64,000 nucleotides of DNA from Moringa oleifera (Eukaryota > Streptophyta > Magnoliopsida > Brassicales > Moringaceae). Below are positions 24,501 to 37,600 of the stretch, piece by piece. Each line of letters begins with the position of its first letter. Position 1 is the stretch's first letter. The stretch covers positions 434,001-498,000 of the forward strand of contig JAJFZO010000863.1 in the NCBI GenBank assembly GCA_021397835.1, given 5' to 3'. The notes under the pieces were generated by a model. It searched no databases. It saw only the letters and a list, made by a program, of their open reading frames with translations, and was not told the DNA's origin. The position numbers and the translations under genes were made by a program.

Positions 24501-26690
24501 TGAAAATATACTTGGTTTCCCCACCTTTATTTGTTAAACCCATCTTAAGAGAGAACCTGTAATTTTGTTTATCTACATCAGAAGAGGCTGTGGCAGCAGT
24601 TCTTACTCGCCAAATGGACGGATCCTCCCAATCGATTTACTACACTAGTGGCATTCAAGCTCAGCCATAGGTTGTGTCGAGTTGGTTTACCTGAAAATTT
24701 ATGGCTTAAGCCTGGATTAACCCATTATCCAACTACTTTATAAATTAATAGGCCGAGTTAAGCCCAACCATTTTTTTTTTTAAATATGACCCATGGCCTA
24801 CCTCTAAACTTAATTTGTTGGGCTTTACATGGGTTATTTTTTGATCTTAAACGGATTTTATTTAGGCTTTATGTAGGCTATTTTTAAGCCTTAAATGAAT
24901 TTTATTTAAGGTTTACAGATTTTATGTATATCTATGTACGCATAATAAGGGTATTACATTGACCTCAATTGAGTTTTATTATATTTTATAAACATATGAG
25001 TTAATATTTTATGAGTTATATTACATGTTATTTTTAAAATAGATAATATAAAAAAATATTTGTACATGATATTAAACAAATAATTATATTTAACTAAATA
25101 AATATAATTTTAAAAATTGATGCATTACTAAAAGATTACATTTCAACTAAGTTAACATCTACTTATTTGTCAATCATATAAATTTCTCAGTTTCATTATC
25201 CAAATAAGTACATCTTTAAATTAAAAAGATTATATAAGCTTACATCTATTATATAACTTTTAACCTGATGGAGAACTAGTATTATTAAATTCAATTCGAC
25301 ATATATTGATATTTGCTGGTTGTTTTGTCATCTCTTTCAATATTGTATTATTTTATATTTTTTTATTCACCAAATTCAAATCCTTTAAATATATAAGTGC
25401 TTCAATTGTAGAAAGTATCAAACTCGTTCTTATGTTTGACAAATAATGATTATAAACTAACTTGATCATACTTATGAAAATAAAACTTATTAATGATTTA
25501 CTTAAGTATACATAAATATGAAATTTATTGACCTTAATGAGTTGATTCAAATGTAACCCATTTACAAATGTTAACAAATTGACGTAAATATAACCTGATT
25601 GTAGCCTAATGATAAATCTTAACAGGTCGATTTATCGGGTAGTTGATTTAAAATTTCTAGCTCACGATTTAGCCTATCATTCAAATGAGCGGCATTGACT
25701 TGGCATTATTAATAAATAGATTGAACTAAAGTCTAACGGTCTAACATGAGAGGCATGGGGCAAATGATAAGTCTAAAGTAGTATCTTGCATTGAGCAGAG
25801 GTGAAGTACCCAATGATAGAGAAAGTGGCCTTTACATTAATCATGACAACCACAAAACAATAGCCATATCTTCAAGCCCACACTATAGTTGTCCTAATCA
25901 ATCAACCTTTAAGGCAGACATTGCAAAAATCGGACACGTGCAAACAAATGTTAAAGTGAAGTGTGGAATTAAGAGAATTCGATATTGAGTATTGTCCTCA
26001 TACTATGATAAAAGCATAAATATTAGTTGATTTTGTTGTTAAGTCTCATGGATCCAAGATGAAACTAAGGCTGGAGATGGTGCTTAATGATCAGCCCATA
26101 ACAAAAGGTTTTGAGTGAACCATGTGGGTAAATAGGGCATCAAAGAATGATGGAAGAGGTGCTGCAGCAATATTCCAAGGGCTAAGAGGGGTAAAAATCT
26201 AATTGGCAGTAGAGATTAAATTTGAAACCACCACCAACAAAATAGAGTATGAAGCTATTGATAATAAAAATCAATTTGAAACCACTAACAACACATCCAA
26301 GTATTCAGTGATTCCTTCCTGGTGGTAAGACAAGCAGAGGGAGAATACGAGGCCAAGGATGAACAAATGGGAAAAATGTCTCAACAAAATGAAGGGTTAT
26401 GGTTTTCCTTTGAAGGGTCCTTAATTCGACTCATTTTGAGAGTTTAGAATTCCCTAGCTGAGGCTATATCCAAGCTCAAAAGCAACCTTAAGGGATGGCC
26501 TTCAAGCAATGTGTTTAGAGAGGTGTTGGAACACCCAAGCATCGAGGAGATGAAAATATCATCGGTTCAGGGGGAATTATCTTGGATTGATCCAATCTGG
26601 GAATACCTTGAGTCTGACATGACTCCTAAGGACCCAATCGAAACTCAAAAGCTCCGTATACACCTAACTACAAATAAATCTTTTTTAGAT
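21584..26690 (+). mobile_element. Decayed Ty3/gypsy (Tat-like) LTR retrotransposon
   Basis: Domains remain in gypsy order but are full of stops and frameshifts. The start tggtgtcgtatgttagg (21584-21600) resembles the primer-binding and leader region of Tat-type elements. Gag-like sequence covers about 21646-22680. A protease relic near 23022-23065 reads LVDNRSLVNVF, where an active enzyme would have D-T/S-G. Reverse transcriptase begins near 23560 and carries RRMCVNFMDLNKVCP at about 23834-23883. RNase H is split by an insert (24480-24650 and 25785-26430, with the block PYLQAHTIVVLINQPLRQT). A linker ending IWEYLESDMTPKD follows to about 26690. No integrase and no clear LTR pair are visible, so the copy is truncated and dead. 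Confidence 0.8.
24650..25780. mobile_element. AT-rich insert splitting the gypsy RNase H region
   Basis: About 1.1 kb of AT-rich, non-coding DNA separates two RNase H pieces that should be only some 10-15 codons apart (YYTSG before, then a VS-like block and AEVKYPMIEKVAF after). The insert has reiterated phrases of the type gggcttaa / ggttattttt / gattttatttaggctt near 24760-24920. This looks like a nested non-autonomous element. I found no convincing terminal repeats or target duplication, so its class is open. Confidence 0.5.
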
Positions 26691-28171
26691 TTTTTCATAT
26701 GGAACGCAATTTTGTTTTATTGTAAATAAACTCAAATGTTTAAGTAAATCTATCTTACTAAAGAAAACTTATCATTTTTCAATCACATCGAATGATAAGG
26801 TCTCACGGCCATCTATAGAATTCTAGTTGCCACCAAATTTTAAAAGGAGTCATTGATTTATTATGACTTTCGGGTACTTGTAAAAGTTCATCATTATCAT
26901 TCAAATCAACTTCATTATCTTTATCATTCTCAGCTTTTTCAAGTTTCGTTACATGCACAAGTGATTGTTATTGCATATTGTATCATCAAGCTCATTAATC
27001 TTGTGATCATAACTAGCTTGCTCTTACTCTTGATCTTGCTCTTGCATATATAGTGGTGGATAAGTAAGATATGGTTCAATCACTAAACACAAAAATGTCA
27101 TACATTCTTATATAATATTTGTATAAAATGAAACTCATGAACAAATTATTGTTTTCTATCATAAACAGTAGCTTACCATCTAAATGATATGCTAATCTTG
27201 CATATTCTATAATCAATGTTCAGATTTTAATACAAAACAGTGCAAAAAATATCGATATGTGTAAGTTCGAAATACATGTAACACTTAGAATTACATGTTA
27301 TTAAGTAAAGATTATCTCTTTTATCACTATCAATCCATTGGCTTTCATATTGAAATACGAACAAATATAGTTGCATGCTTATGAGTAATTAATAATAATT
27401 GAAAAATCATTGAGTATTCAAATTATTGAATAATAATAATAATCGATATAAATGGTTAATATATAAACAATTAATAAATAAATGGTTGATATACAAATAG
27501 TTTATATATAAATGATTTATATATAAATAGTCGATAAATAAACAATTCATAGATGAACGATCAATAAATAAACGATTGATATCTAAATGATTTACAAATA
27601 AATAATCGATACATAGTAAATCAACCGTTTATTTTAAACATATTAACCTTCACATCTTATAAAATAGTTTATATGTAAATTTAAAAAGTATGTTATCGAT
27701 ATAACCGTTAATGAATATAGGATCTTTAGATATATTTGAAATTCACAATCAAAATTGATAATTATAATAGATAAAAAGTGTCTCAATATTCATTTTAGAG
27801 TTTTACCTAAGCACTATCATAACCAAAACAAATACAAAAATAAAGTTAAAATCAATAAATGAATTTTTATCCATTTTATTAAAAAAAAAAAGTTACTACC
27901 AACTATTTCAAATAAAAATTTTAGAGATCTTGATGTATGAATGGTACAAACTCTAAACTTAATCTAAAATGAAATAATATGTATAGATTTAATGAATGAA
28001 AAAGTAGTGACAGACAATTTTGAGTCAATAAAATAAAAAAATAAAAATTATATATAAAAGTAATTAATTTTTTATAATAAAAAATTAAAAATAAAATAAT
28101 TTAAAAGTAAGCTTAAATTTCATTAATCATTTTTCAAATAAATCACTAAAAAACAAATTAATTTTCTCTAA
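26691..28171. other. AT-rich intergenic region
   Basis: Very AT-rich sequence downstream of the gypsy relic, up to the promoter of the L17 gene. Apart from the short-unit repeat array listed separately, I see no gene. Any eroded 3' LTR of the gypsy element would be expected here but is not recognisable. Confidence 0.4.
27445..27615. repeat. Degenerate ~16-bp tandem repeat array
   Basis: About ten imperfect head-to-tail copies of a unit like ataaataaacgattgat, with spacing near 15-16 bp. Variants alternate taaatgattt, caaatagttt and taaacaattc. Pure A+T drift would not keep the recurring GAT/CGAT phase, so this is a decayed minisatellite. Confidence 0.6.
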
Positions 28172-28387
28172 TTGTTACATGGATGTTACATGTATAGATT
28201 GGGCCGAGAACGGAAACGGTCATATGATCCTTTATCTACGACTCTTGATTGTGGATTTGGAGCCTGCCCGGTAAAAACATCTGCAGTTCTGCGCCCTCCT
28301 CGCCCGGACTCTTATCCACTTCATCCAGTTCTCTTTTCATACACACACTTCGGTTACCAACCATCGTTGTTGGCTGAGTATTTTTAA

Positions 28388-29510
28388 ATGGCAATGGCAA
28401 TGGTAACGGGAACACTGGCCGATAACGGGACTACGAGATGGAGTATGGCGTCTTTAAGCTCGGCTCTCCCGTCAATCGCATCGCTCCCAACTTCTCCCCC
28501 CTCAATTCGATTCCCATCCTCGTCCTCTCGTAGCCATGGACTCAATCTGGGCGGCTCCCAGCGAAGTAGTCACTCTCAGCTTTTGCGCTCTTTTACGGGT
28601 CTCTCTCCTCTAGACACTCTCCTCACCATGGGTTTTTCTGGTATTATTTCTTCATCTTTCTTTTTTCTTCTCTTTTTATTGTCACTGATTTTGCAGCAAA
28701 TTTTGTTATGTATACTATTGCAAGGGTTGTTTATAGTAGGAACTCTTACCAGACTGATATTTTCACAAACCGCCAATATGTTGATTCTGCAATTCTCTAT
28801 CCGTTCCTTTTTCTTTTGTGATATAATTACGGGCCCATCTTTATGTTCCTATGAATTCTTGTTAAGCTTCTAATCTTGTTTCCTACTAACTTTGTCCGTC
28901 CCCGAGGAACAACTTATCTTTTTACTTTGAAAATACATGTCACCTATATTTGAAAATTCCCCGGCTTCACTACCAATGGAAGTTGCATTTTCTTTTTTTG
29001 ACCAAGCATGTTTGAAAAATTGATTCACATTTTAAAAATGCCCTCCTTTTGTTTTCTTGGTGCTTCAACTTTTGTGGCTTAATTGCCTTCCTTGCTGCAG
29101 ATTTCACCAGCTTTGAGCATGGCTTTGCCATCATCAACAATGGCGGTCGTGTCTATGCCATGAGACATGGGAAGCGTGTGCCAAAGCTTAACAGGCCCCC
29201 TGATCAACGCCGAGCCCTTCTGCGTGGCCTCACTACTCAGCTTCTTAAGCACGGCCGTATCAAGACCACCCGAGCAAGGGCCAGTGCCATGAGGAAGTAT
29301 GTTGATAAAATGATCACCCTAGCCAAGGACGGCTCTCTTCATAAGAGAAGGCAGGCGCTTGGCTTTATCTATGAAAAGCAGATTGTCCATGCCTTGTTTG
29401 CCGAGGTGCCAGATAGGTATGGGGATAGAAATGGTGGCTATACAAGGATTATCAGAACACTCCCTAGGCGAGGGGACAATGCACCCATGGCATACATTGA
29501 ACTTGTCTAG
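28388..29510 (+). CDS. RPL17: Plastid 50S ribosomal protein L17 (bL17c)
   Basis: Two exons, 28388-28631 and 29101-29510, give 217 aa. The joint restores an Asp codon (G + AT) ahead of [20 protein letters not shown]. Residues 1 to about 80 are Ser/Pro/Leu-rich and low in acidic residues, as in a chloroplast transit peptide. The rest is a bacterial-type L17 domain: [20 protein letters not shown], then [20 protein letters not shown], then [20 protein letters not shown], ending [14 protein letters not shown]. The protein binds 23S rRNA near the peptide exit tunnel of the plastid ribosome. Exon 2 is very highly conserved and all key basic residues are present. Reading into the intron from exon 1 gives a false 161-aa frame. 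Confidence 0.95.
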
Positions 29511-30803
29511 GTATATGCTTTTCTCAAAGCCTAATTTGTTCAATAGTTAGTTAGCAATGTCTTTTCGGCCATGAACAGTTATCTGTTTGGATTTTAAACT
29601 ACTCAAATCAAGATGACAGTGTAATTTAATTCTTGTGATTTCCAGACCTTGAATTGAGCTGGTGGATGTGCTTTCATTCCCTGTGATAACCTTTTCTCAC
29701 ATTGTAGTCCTTGATAGTTCTCAGCTGCCTTGGCATCAGGCATCATTCCTGTCCTTGCAATTTAGATACATGAGAATCAGCAGATGGGAATGGTCCAGCT
29801 CTATAGAGATGATTGTTTGATGCTTGTCAGAAAATATGCTATATTAGGTCTCTAACCATCTGAGTACTAAAATATCTGAAGACTTTTCTTAATAGGGTGG
29901 GAAAGTGGACACGCGTTTTACATATCACAATAGAGGATAACTGTGACTTGAAAAAATGAGAAGTAATTATGATAAAATCCAGATCTCATTGAAAGCATAG
30001 GGATGAGGTGCAAGCTAAGAGATATAACAATGAAGAGGAATTTCACAAAAGTTGTAAGGATGGAAGAGAAAGAAAGAGGCGGGTAATTATTCATTTTTCT
30101 GGGCAAATATTGCTGATTCCCTTGCACTTGAAACTCTAAAATTTGTAATATTATCTATGGTTTAGTACTTTACTCTTACCTCAGTTATAAATTGTGAGTG
30201 TTGAATAGAAACCTTTTATTTGTCTTTATTAATATAAAAATACAATGTATTTCTATGAAAAAAAAAAAAAAACTATGATCATTTCAATGTTTATTTTGCA
30301 TTAACTCTAGCCCTTCTCTTTTCCCTTCTCTGTTGTCATGGCCTGTATAAGAATTTGAATTCTTATAATATTATCCCTCTAGGCAGAGAGTTTGTAGTTT
30401 TATGTATTGCAGACTTTAAAATGTTTAGCGTTTTGTCTGAATTATTTTTATTTCAATTTTAGTTTGCACAGAACTAAGTTATGCTTGATTTAGGTTACAT
30501 ATACTTTTATCTTCAAGGTATATGCTTTTTGTTTCTTTTCTGCTTTTGTTTCTTTTGTCTACAATTGGTTATGCAAAAAATTTTCTTTTACACACTAGTT
30601 CAAACAAATTAATTCTACAAATTTGATTGAATTCATTTACAATTATGTATTTTGTTATGTTTGGAAAGTTAACAAAATTATAGAATTCTTTGCGAATAAT
30701 TCCATTATGAAATTGAGTATGTTTCTTGCAAATCTTATTAAATTGATAGGATTCTCAAACCAATTCTACACAATCAAGACCATAAATTTTTTTTTAGCAA
30801 AAG
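29511..30803. other. L17 3' UTR and AT-rich spacer
   Basis: The 3' UTR of the L17 gene probably occupies the first few hundred bases. The remainder is AT-rich and holds a 14-A run near 30259. No open frame has recognisable features. Confidence 0.4.
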
Positions 30804-33800
30804 GTCGTCATCCCGAAGGAGCAAGCGATGTAATTCTTCACTAGGATTGAGAACAGAAGGAAGGTACGCTAGTCTATCTGAAAGGAAAAAGGGTCATGGG
30901 GATCTCAGCGAGGAATTAAAAAGGTTGGTATTCAATGTTAATTATGAAAAAGTAGAGAGGAGCCTCAAGATTAGCTCAATTGTTTTAGGGGAAGGGGGCA
31001 GTGATAATATGGGTGGTGCTTAAAATGTTGTCTTAGAAGGAGAAAAGATCAATCATTAAGAGTTCCTTGGGAAGGTGGAGGTCAGATGTGGTTTGTCTCC
31101 AGGAAACTAAAATAATAGTGTTGAGAGATAAGGCGTTTCAAAGCTTGTGGGGTTTAAGAGGAATGGAGTGGCGATACTTGGCTACCCAAGGAAGTGCAAC
31201 CGTATATTCATGGGTTAGAATGGTAGAGTGGGGAAACTTAAAGTAAGTTGGGAGGAGGTTGCATCTATATCTTGTGTTTTTTAGTTAGAATGGTTAAATG
31301 TAGAATGGTTGTTTATTGGGGCCTATGGGCACTCTAACAAGAGGAGCAGGCAGTGTTTGTGCGAAGACTTGAGAGAGTGCAACAAAAGAAAGAGAGGATC
31401 GCCACAGGTTGTAAGGAGAGATTTCAGTGAAGTCTTTTTCTCTCATGAGAGGAATGAAGGAGGAGGTGGTGGAAGCGGCTAAAGGGAGTTTAGAGAGGTG
31501 TTTAGAGAGTTAGAACTGCAGGATTTACCTCAGAAGGGAGGAAGACACGCTTGGTCTAACTTAAGAATAGAGCCTATGAAGTCTTGGATTGATAGATTTC
31601 TTAAGCCTCGGATTGATAGATTTCTTAGTTTATATAGCCAGGATGAGAAATTCCTACGAATGCGGCAAAAGCTTCTTCCTAAATCACTTTTGATCATCGG
31701 AAGTTGATGGAATGCACTGGGGCCCATGCATTTTCCGATTTGAAATGATATGGTTGGAGTTGGAGGAAATATAAGGTTTGGTGAAAGACTAGTGGGGAAA
31801 GAATAGGCTTAGAGGGGCATGCAAGCTATATTATTGCGTGCAAATTGAAAAGGGTGAGGGAATAGACAAAGAAATGGAACAAGAAGAGGGTAAGAAAGAA
31901 GGATTTGCTTTGGAGCCAACTGCAAGAGCTTGATCATGCAATAATGGAGGATTGAGGAACGAATGAAATGGAACAAAGAAAGGTTAAGGTGTGCAATGAG
32001 CCTTCTCGGGTTTTGGAAATGAAGGAGATCTCTTGCTTCCAAAAGTTAAGGGCACTTTGGCCAAAAGAGGGTGACAAGAACATTCGGTTTTTCCACCGTG
32101 TGGTTGGTGCACATCGACGCGCCAACTACATCAACAAGCAATTGGAGAGGAGACTATTGAAGATGAGGAGAATTTGAAGGAAGGGATTAAAGGATTCTAT
32201 AGTGAGCTTTACACGGACGACAAGGTGAGCAAGTCTAGGTTGCATAGATTGGAGTTTGTGGAAATAGGGGAAGAATTGACAAGAGGGATTGAGCAACCAT
32301 TAGAAGAAGATGAAGCAAGGGGTGTTTTATTTAGTTGTGGGGGAGAAAAGGCGCTTGGTTTGAATGGTTTCACCAAGGCATTCCTAAGTAGACATTGGGA
32401 GATAAAGGGTGATGTGATGAGCCTATTTTAGGAGTTTTTCAGAATTGGGCAGTTTGTGAAGTCATTGAGTGCTACTTTTCTAGTTTTAATTACCCAAGAA
32501 AGTTAGGACCGCCAACATAAGAGACTTAAGATCCATTAGTTTGGTGGGTTGTGTGTACAAACAATTAGCCAAAGTGCTTGCCAGTTGGTTTAGGGATATG
32601 GTGAATAAGGTGATTAGTCATAACCAAAATGCATTTGTAAGGAGAAGACAAATCCTAGATGCAGTATTAATTGCCAAGCGATGGATGTGCAAGAGAAGAT
32701 GAGAAGGAAGGGTGTAAATTGCAACTAGACATGTAAAAGGCCTATGATCATGTTTCTTAGGAATTTTTGTGGTGTCCATGCTGAAAAGGATTAGTTGTGG
32801 GGAGAAATGGTGTAACTTTATTTCTGAATGTATATATACCGCATTATTTGTTGTTCTTGTTAATGAGAATTTTTGAAGGCATCTAGGAGTCTACAAGGGG
32901 CTCCTCTTTCCCTTTTGCTGTTCATCCTTATCATGGAGGCCTTCGATAGGATGATAATTAAAGCATCGATTATGGGCTGATGAATGTTTTAGGGAAGGGA
33001 AATTCTGATTGCGCACATGCTTTTTGCGGATGATACAATCATTTTTTGTGGAGATGAAGAAGAGCAATTGTTAAACCTTAGAAGCATTTTATTGGGATTT
33101 GAAGCAGTTTCTAGTCTTAGTGTCAACTTGGCCAAGAGTGAGCTTATTCCAACTAGGGAATGGGTACAAAGTTAGATGCTGACAGCTGTGATGGGCTGCA
33201 AAGAGAGGAAGCTGCCAATTAAATACTTAGGACTAGCACTTGGAGCTAAATATAAGGAGGGCATGATCTAGAATGAAGTAATAGAAAATATGGAGAGGAA
33301 ATTGGTTGTCTGGAAGAGGGCTTGTTTATTTAAAAAGGGAGATCCACACTACTCAAGAGCTTGCTATCCAATCTCCTCATATACTACATGTCCATTTTCC
33401 CATCCCAAGAGAGGTAGCAAACAAACCGGGAAAGATGCAATTTCTATGTGGCAACCTTTGGAATGAGAAAAAATTTCATCTAGTGAGTTGGGAGGTGTGT
33501 ACCCAACCTTTGGGTGGGGGGACTTGGGCTGAAACCTATCATGACCTTCAATAAAGCCCTTCTAGGGAAATGGTTATGGAGATTTATGAGAAGAAAAGGA
33601 GGGTTTGTGGAAGAAAGTGGTGGCTGTTAAATATGGTGGGGTGAAGGGGTTGGATTACAAGAAGTGGCATTGAATCCTGTGGTACAAGTGTTTGGAAAGC
33701 CAATCATAAAGAATGGACAGTTTTTGAAGGGAATGTTAGGTTCAGAGCGGGGAATGGGAGGGCTCTAAGGTTTTGATTGACAGATGGTGTAGGGACCAAC

Positions 33801-34681
33801 CTTTGAATGTAGTATTTCCGGAAATATATGACCTAGCTGGAGACAAAGGAGCACTAATTAGCGATTATGCTGCTGGGGAGGAAAGTGTAGTAAGCTGATC
33901 AGTGGTGTTGAAGAAATGTGCAAGACTGGAAAGAGGAGAGACTGCTGGATTTTTACCACAAAATATATGGAGCGAAGATCAACCTGAACCTGCAGAACAG
34001 GGTGATTCTAAAAATGGGGGATAAGGAATCTGATACCTTTTCAGTGAAGAAATGCTACGATTAATCCAGTCTACATCTGACAGCCAGTTTCCCCTGGGGA
34101 AGAATATGGAAATTCAGTGTGCCAAGTAAGATAGCTCTTTTTTTGTGGAAAGTAGTTCAGGGGAAGATTTTGACCATGGACAACTTAAGGACGAGGGGTG
34201 TAATTCTGGTGAACAGATGTTACTAGTGCAAGCAGGCAGAGGAATCAATTTTTCATCTGTTTCTGGACTGCATTTGGTCCAGAAAAATCTGGGAGGAGAT
34301 TCTAAATGTCCTGGGAATAGCCTGGGTAAGGATGGGGACAAAAGATGGTGAAATCTTATCTTGGAGTGGACTGCATAGGAAGAGGCTGCTTGGGAAGATT
34401 CTGTTTGTGGTCCTGTGGCTGATTTGGAGGGAGAGGAACAATAGAGATTTTGTAGGAATGGAGATAATATTGGAAGTTATTAGGAAACAATGGTTGCTCT
34501 TGTTGAAATTGTGGGATATGAGTAGATATTTTGTTAATGAGAAGGATCTTTTGAATTTTGTGGAGCTCCTTGTAGTTAAGTCTTACTAACCATGCTTGTA
34601 AATGGGTTGCACTCTGTTGGTGCTGTGAGTAATATATTTTATCTTGTTCCTACTTAAAAAAAAAAAAAAAAAGTCATCATC
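30804..34681 (+). mobile_element. L1-type LINE, non-LTR retrotransposon, degenerate
   Basis: Order and motifs are those of plant L1 elements. An endonuclease begins near 31000 (SDVVCLQETKIIVL, then FIGAYGHSNKR). Reverse transcriptase follows, with SLVGCVYKQLAKVLASW near 32535 and an intact FADD active-site motif at 33023-33034. The RT tail reads ALLGKWLWRF near 33560. A zinc-binding domain (VPSKIALFLWKVVQGK, with Cys/His residues to about 34290) and a C-terminal tail ending VELLVVKSY near 34587 complete it. Stops and frameshifts break every region, so no protein is made. The element ends in a 17-A tail (34656-34672). gtcgtcatc (30804-30812) and gtcatcatc (34673-34681) may be the two target-site copies. 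Confidence 0.88.
34656..34672 (+). repeat. Poly(A) tail of the LINE
   Basis: Seventeen consecutive A residues directly after the LINE 3' region. This marks the 3' end of the reverse-transcribed copy. Confidence 0.8.
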
Positions 34682-37600
34682 TCTCTACTTTCATCTTTGC
34701 TTGTTATGTATCTCCCATGCTCTCATTCTCCCATTGCGTACGCACATATCAAACTCTTTTATGGTTTTCTCTTTCTGTGTTACCCCAGATCGTCGCCAAT
34801 GATGATTCTTATGCATCATCAAAGGCACATGTGTTGCACAAAATTTCATTGACATCATCATCAGATGTGTGTTGCTTCTGTAGCTACTAAGTAAATAGAA
34901 AATGAAAACATAGCTTGTTAATTTGGGGGTGCATGTATTTCATTGATAGACGCTTTGGGCGGCTAACTGATATATTCTATCTAGATTGAGAGAAAAAGAG
35001 ATGAGAAAGTAATTATGGTGGGAAAGAATGATAGGAAAAGTAGCAGACAGTGGGAGCACAGTGATTTCAGTGAAAAGAGATGGAGATATGCAGTTTGGCA
35101 GCTTTCTCGGTGCTGGTGAGTGAAAAGAGGGAGCAGAAGAAAGAGATGACTTAAACAGATGAAAAATTATCTTTTTTATTTATGAAGGACCAAGATTGTT
35201 ATTATAGGATAAGTGTTAGGGTATAATATGGATCTTCGGGGCAGGGCAAAGCAGGAACAACTGAAAACCTGCCCCTTCCCTGACTTGAATTCACGGGAAG
35301 ACATTTAACAACTGAGCCTTCCTGCAATACTGAATTTAAACCAGAAAACCTGCTCCAAGTGGGTTCGATTGGATGAAGTCCCCGAGAGAGCAGGTACATT
35401 TGCCACCCATATACTTCCTCCCATTTATAAACAAGAATATTTATGTAGAATTGCTTTTCCAAAGTTTTTAGAAGTAGAAACTGATTTTGTCAAAGAGATT
35501 ATTGGATGTCAGTTTCTTGAGTTTTTGTAGACAGCTGTTTGCTTGGCTGCTGACATGATTTCATGGACAGAGCGGAGAAAGGAAAAGGAAGAAACAAAAA
35601 AAGATAAGTAAAAGGAAACTGTTTATGATGATTGTCTCAGATAGTTATTGTATTCATGTTGAAAATGGAAGAGCCTGTAATCTACCTTGCTCCATTGATG
35701 TGCAAGATATCCAAGATTTTTGTCTCATGTACCTAGGTATCAAATTTGGATGTGCATCTGTTTGCATAACTCCATGGCAATTGTTGTAGATCTTGTAGTG
35801 TATGATGTTACCTTCCTAGACTTATATTAGGTTGCTTGGGTGGTGGAAACTCTGTTCCCAGTTTCCAGGTGAAGAGGTAATTTTGCAAAATTTGATATTG
35901 TTTAATATGTTTCGTATACTTACATCTGAATTGTTATGGGTGATTCATCAAGAAGAGAAAAGCCAGTTTTCTAAATATTTCTTCCTTCCAGGATATTTGT
36001 TCATGAGGATGATCATTTTATTTATTCATGTATAGTATCTCTAAATGCATCGTGCGCGTATGAAAGATGTGATTGCGATGTGCATTACCGCTTTATATGG
36101 TATTTGAATGTGATTTAAGAAAGAGATACTTAGGGTGTGTTTATGTTTAACACTGTATGCTGCTGTTTGAAAGTGGCATAACTTTTATAGATATGTAAAA
36201 GGATGTAATAATAGATCAGCCAATTTCCCTTTGGCGGGGTTAATGTAGTTGTTGGGTTAAAGATGTTGACTAACAGTCCATGCCCTGATTGACATGTCTA
36301 GTGGGCAGAAGTGGACATAAAACCAGTGCTATAGAATCATGAGTACTTGATAATAGACCGGGTGATTTTAGGAGTTTTGGGTTTAGGAGACAGAATATGA
36401 GGGTTATGGTTTATTTGATTTACTAGTTGCATACCCATGAGATGTATGGATGCTGTGGGAAAGTTATCTAATCTTTAGAATACTAAAATAATCTGTTTCA
36501 AACACTGGTGCTTGGTATTTTCTTGTTTAAGAGGCTAAGAGCTTACTTGTTGATGCTTGAGGGGTTGAAAAAGGTAGGTTCGATTCATTTGGTCGGAAAA
36601 GTAAATAAATAAAAAAGAGGAACTTGCTTTGGAAGCCTTTGATGCATCTTTTGCTGGTGATATAATACTAAATAGAAGTTTTTGATAATGACAATAGAAA
36701 GGTGAAGACAGAAGATAAACTAGGAATTTTAGGGGAAAGGCACTAAAGGAGGAGTGGCCAGAAGATGAGGAAGAGAAAGGTCTCTGTTGTTTGATTGATT
36801 GATTTAGTTGGGAACTTCTTGGAATAGAATCATCTTTCCAAGTTGAGCTAAAAGAGTTGAGAAGACGTGGGGATGCACGTTGAAACGTTAATGAATAGAA
36901 TATTAGGATGTGGGGTGGTGTTCTGTCTTTCCAGTTTCCACCAGTAGTTAGTATTAGTATTTCGTCTGTCATTGTCATCACATGCATGTCTTTACTTTCC
37001 TGCAATTTCAACACTTGTCTAAATTCATTAGATTCTTTTGTTTTGTATAGTTTTCCTTCTCTTTCATTTTGATTTTCAAGATTTTAGGTTGCTTGCTTGT
37101 ACAGGTTAAATTGATATAATTTTTCTGTCAGTTTGCACTTGGAATTGTTTTGTAATTTTAGATTTGAATCTTTTGTAAACTTGTGAATATTATTTTTCAA
37201 CAAGTATTTGTCCTGACCACTAGGAATGAGCAATATAAGGATAAATATGAAAAGTTTAAGTTAATTTTGTGAATTTTGAAATCAATGAAATGTTTGTAAA
37301 TTTGGTTAGTTTTGTTGTTATAAGGTGCTTGTGGTTTGTGTTAAGTATTTTATACATATATATATATATATGAGACATTGGAGAGAGGGACAGGAGAAAT
37401 GGGTTAATTGGATATGGCCTTTCCATTGTCAACTCTCATGTTCTTATTTAACTAAAATAAACTGTTTTGTAGATGGAGTCTGTCTCTGATGTAGTGAAAC
37501 AGATTGAATAATAAAGTAAGAAATTATTAGTAAATGTGGAAAGTTGGAGTGGTGGTGGATCATGAATTGCATTTGGTTCAGCAACAGGCTATAGGGTTCA

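Noticed and set aside
28632..28873. Extension of the L17 first exon into a 161-aa protein
   Set aside because: This is read-through of an intron. Splicing 28631 to 29101 restores the conserved L17 sequence in phase.
35355..35370. gggttcgattgg as a tRNA B box on the plus strand
   Set aside because: No A box, acceptor stem or anticodon arm can be placed around it, so no tRNA gene is called.
36535..37014. 159-codon open frame on the minus strand
   Set aside because: Composition is Ser/Phe/Lys-rich and low in complexity, with no recognisable domain, splice partner or promoter. It is most likely chance in intergenic DNA.
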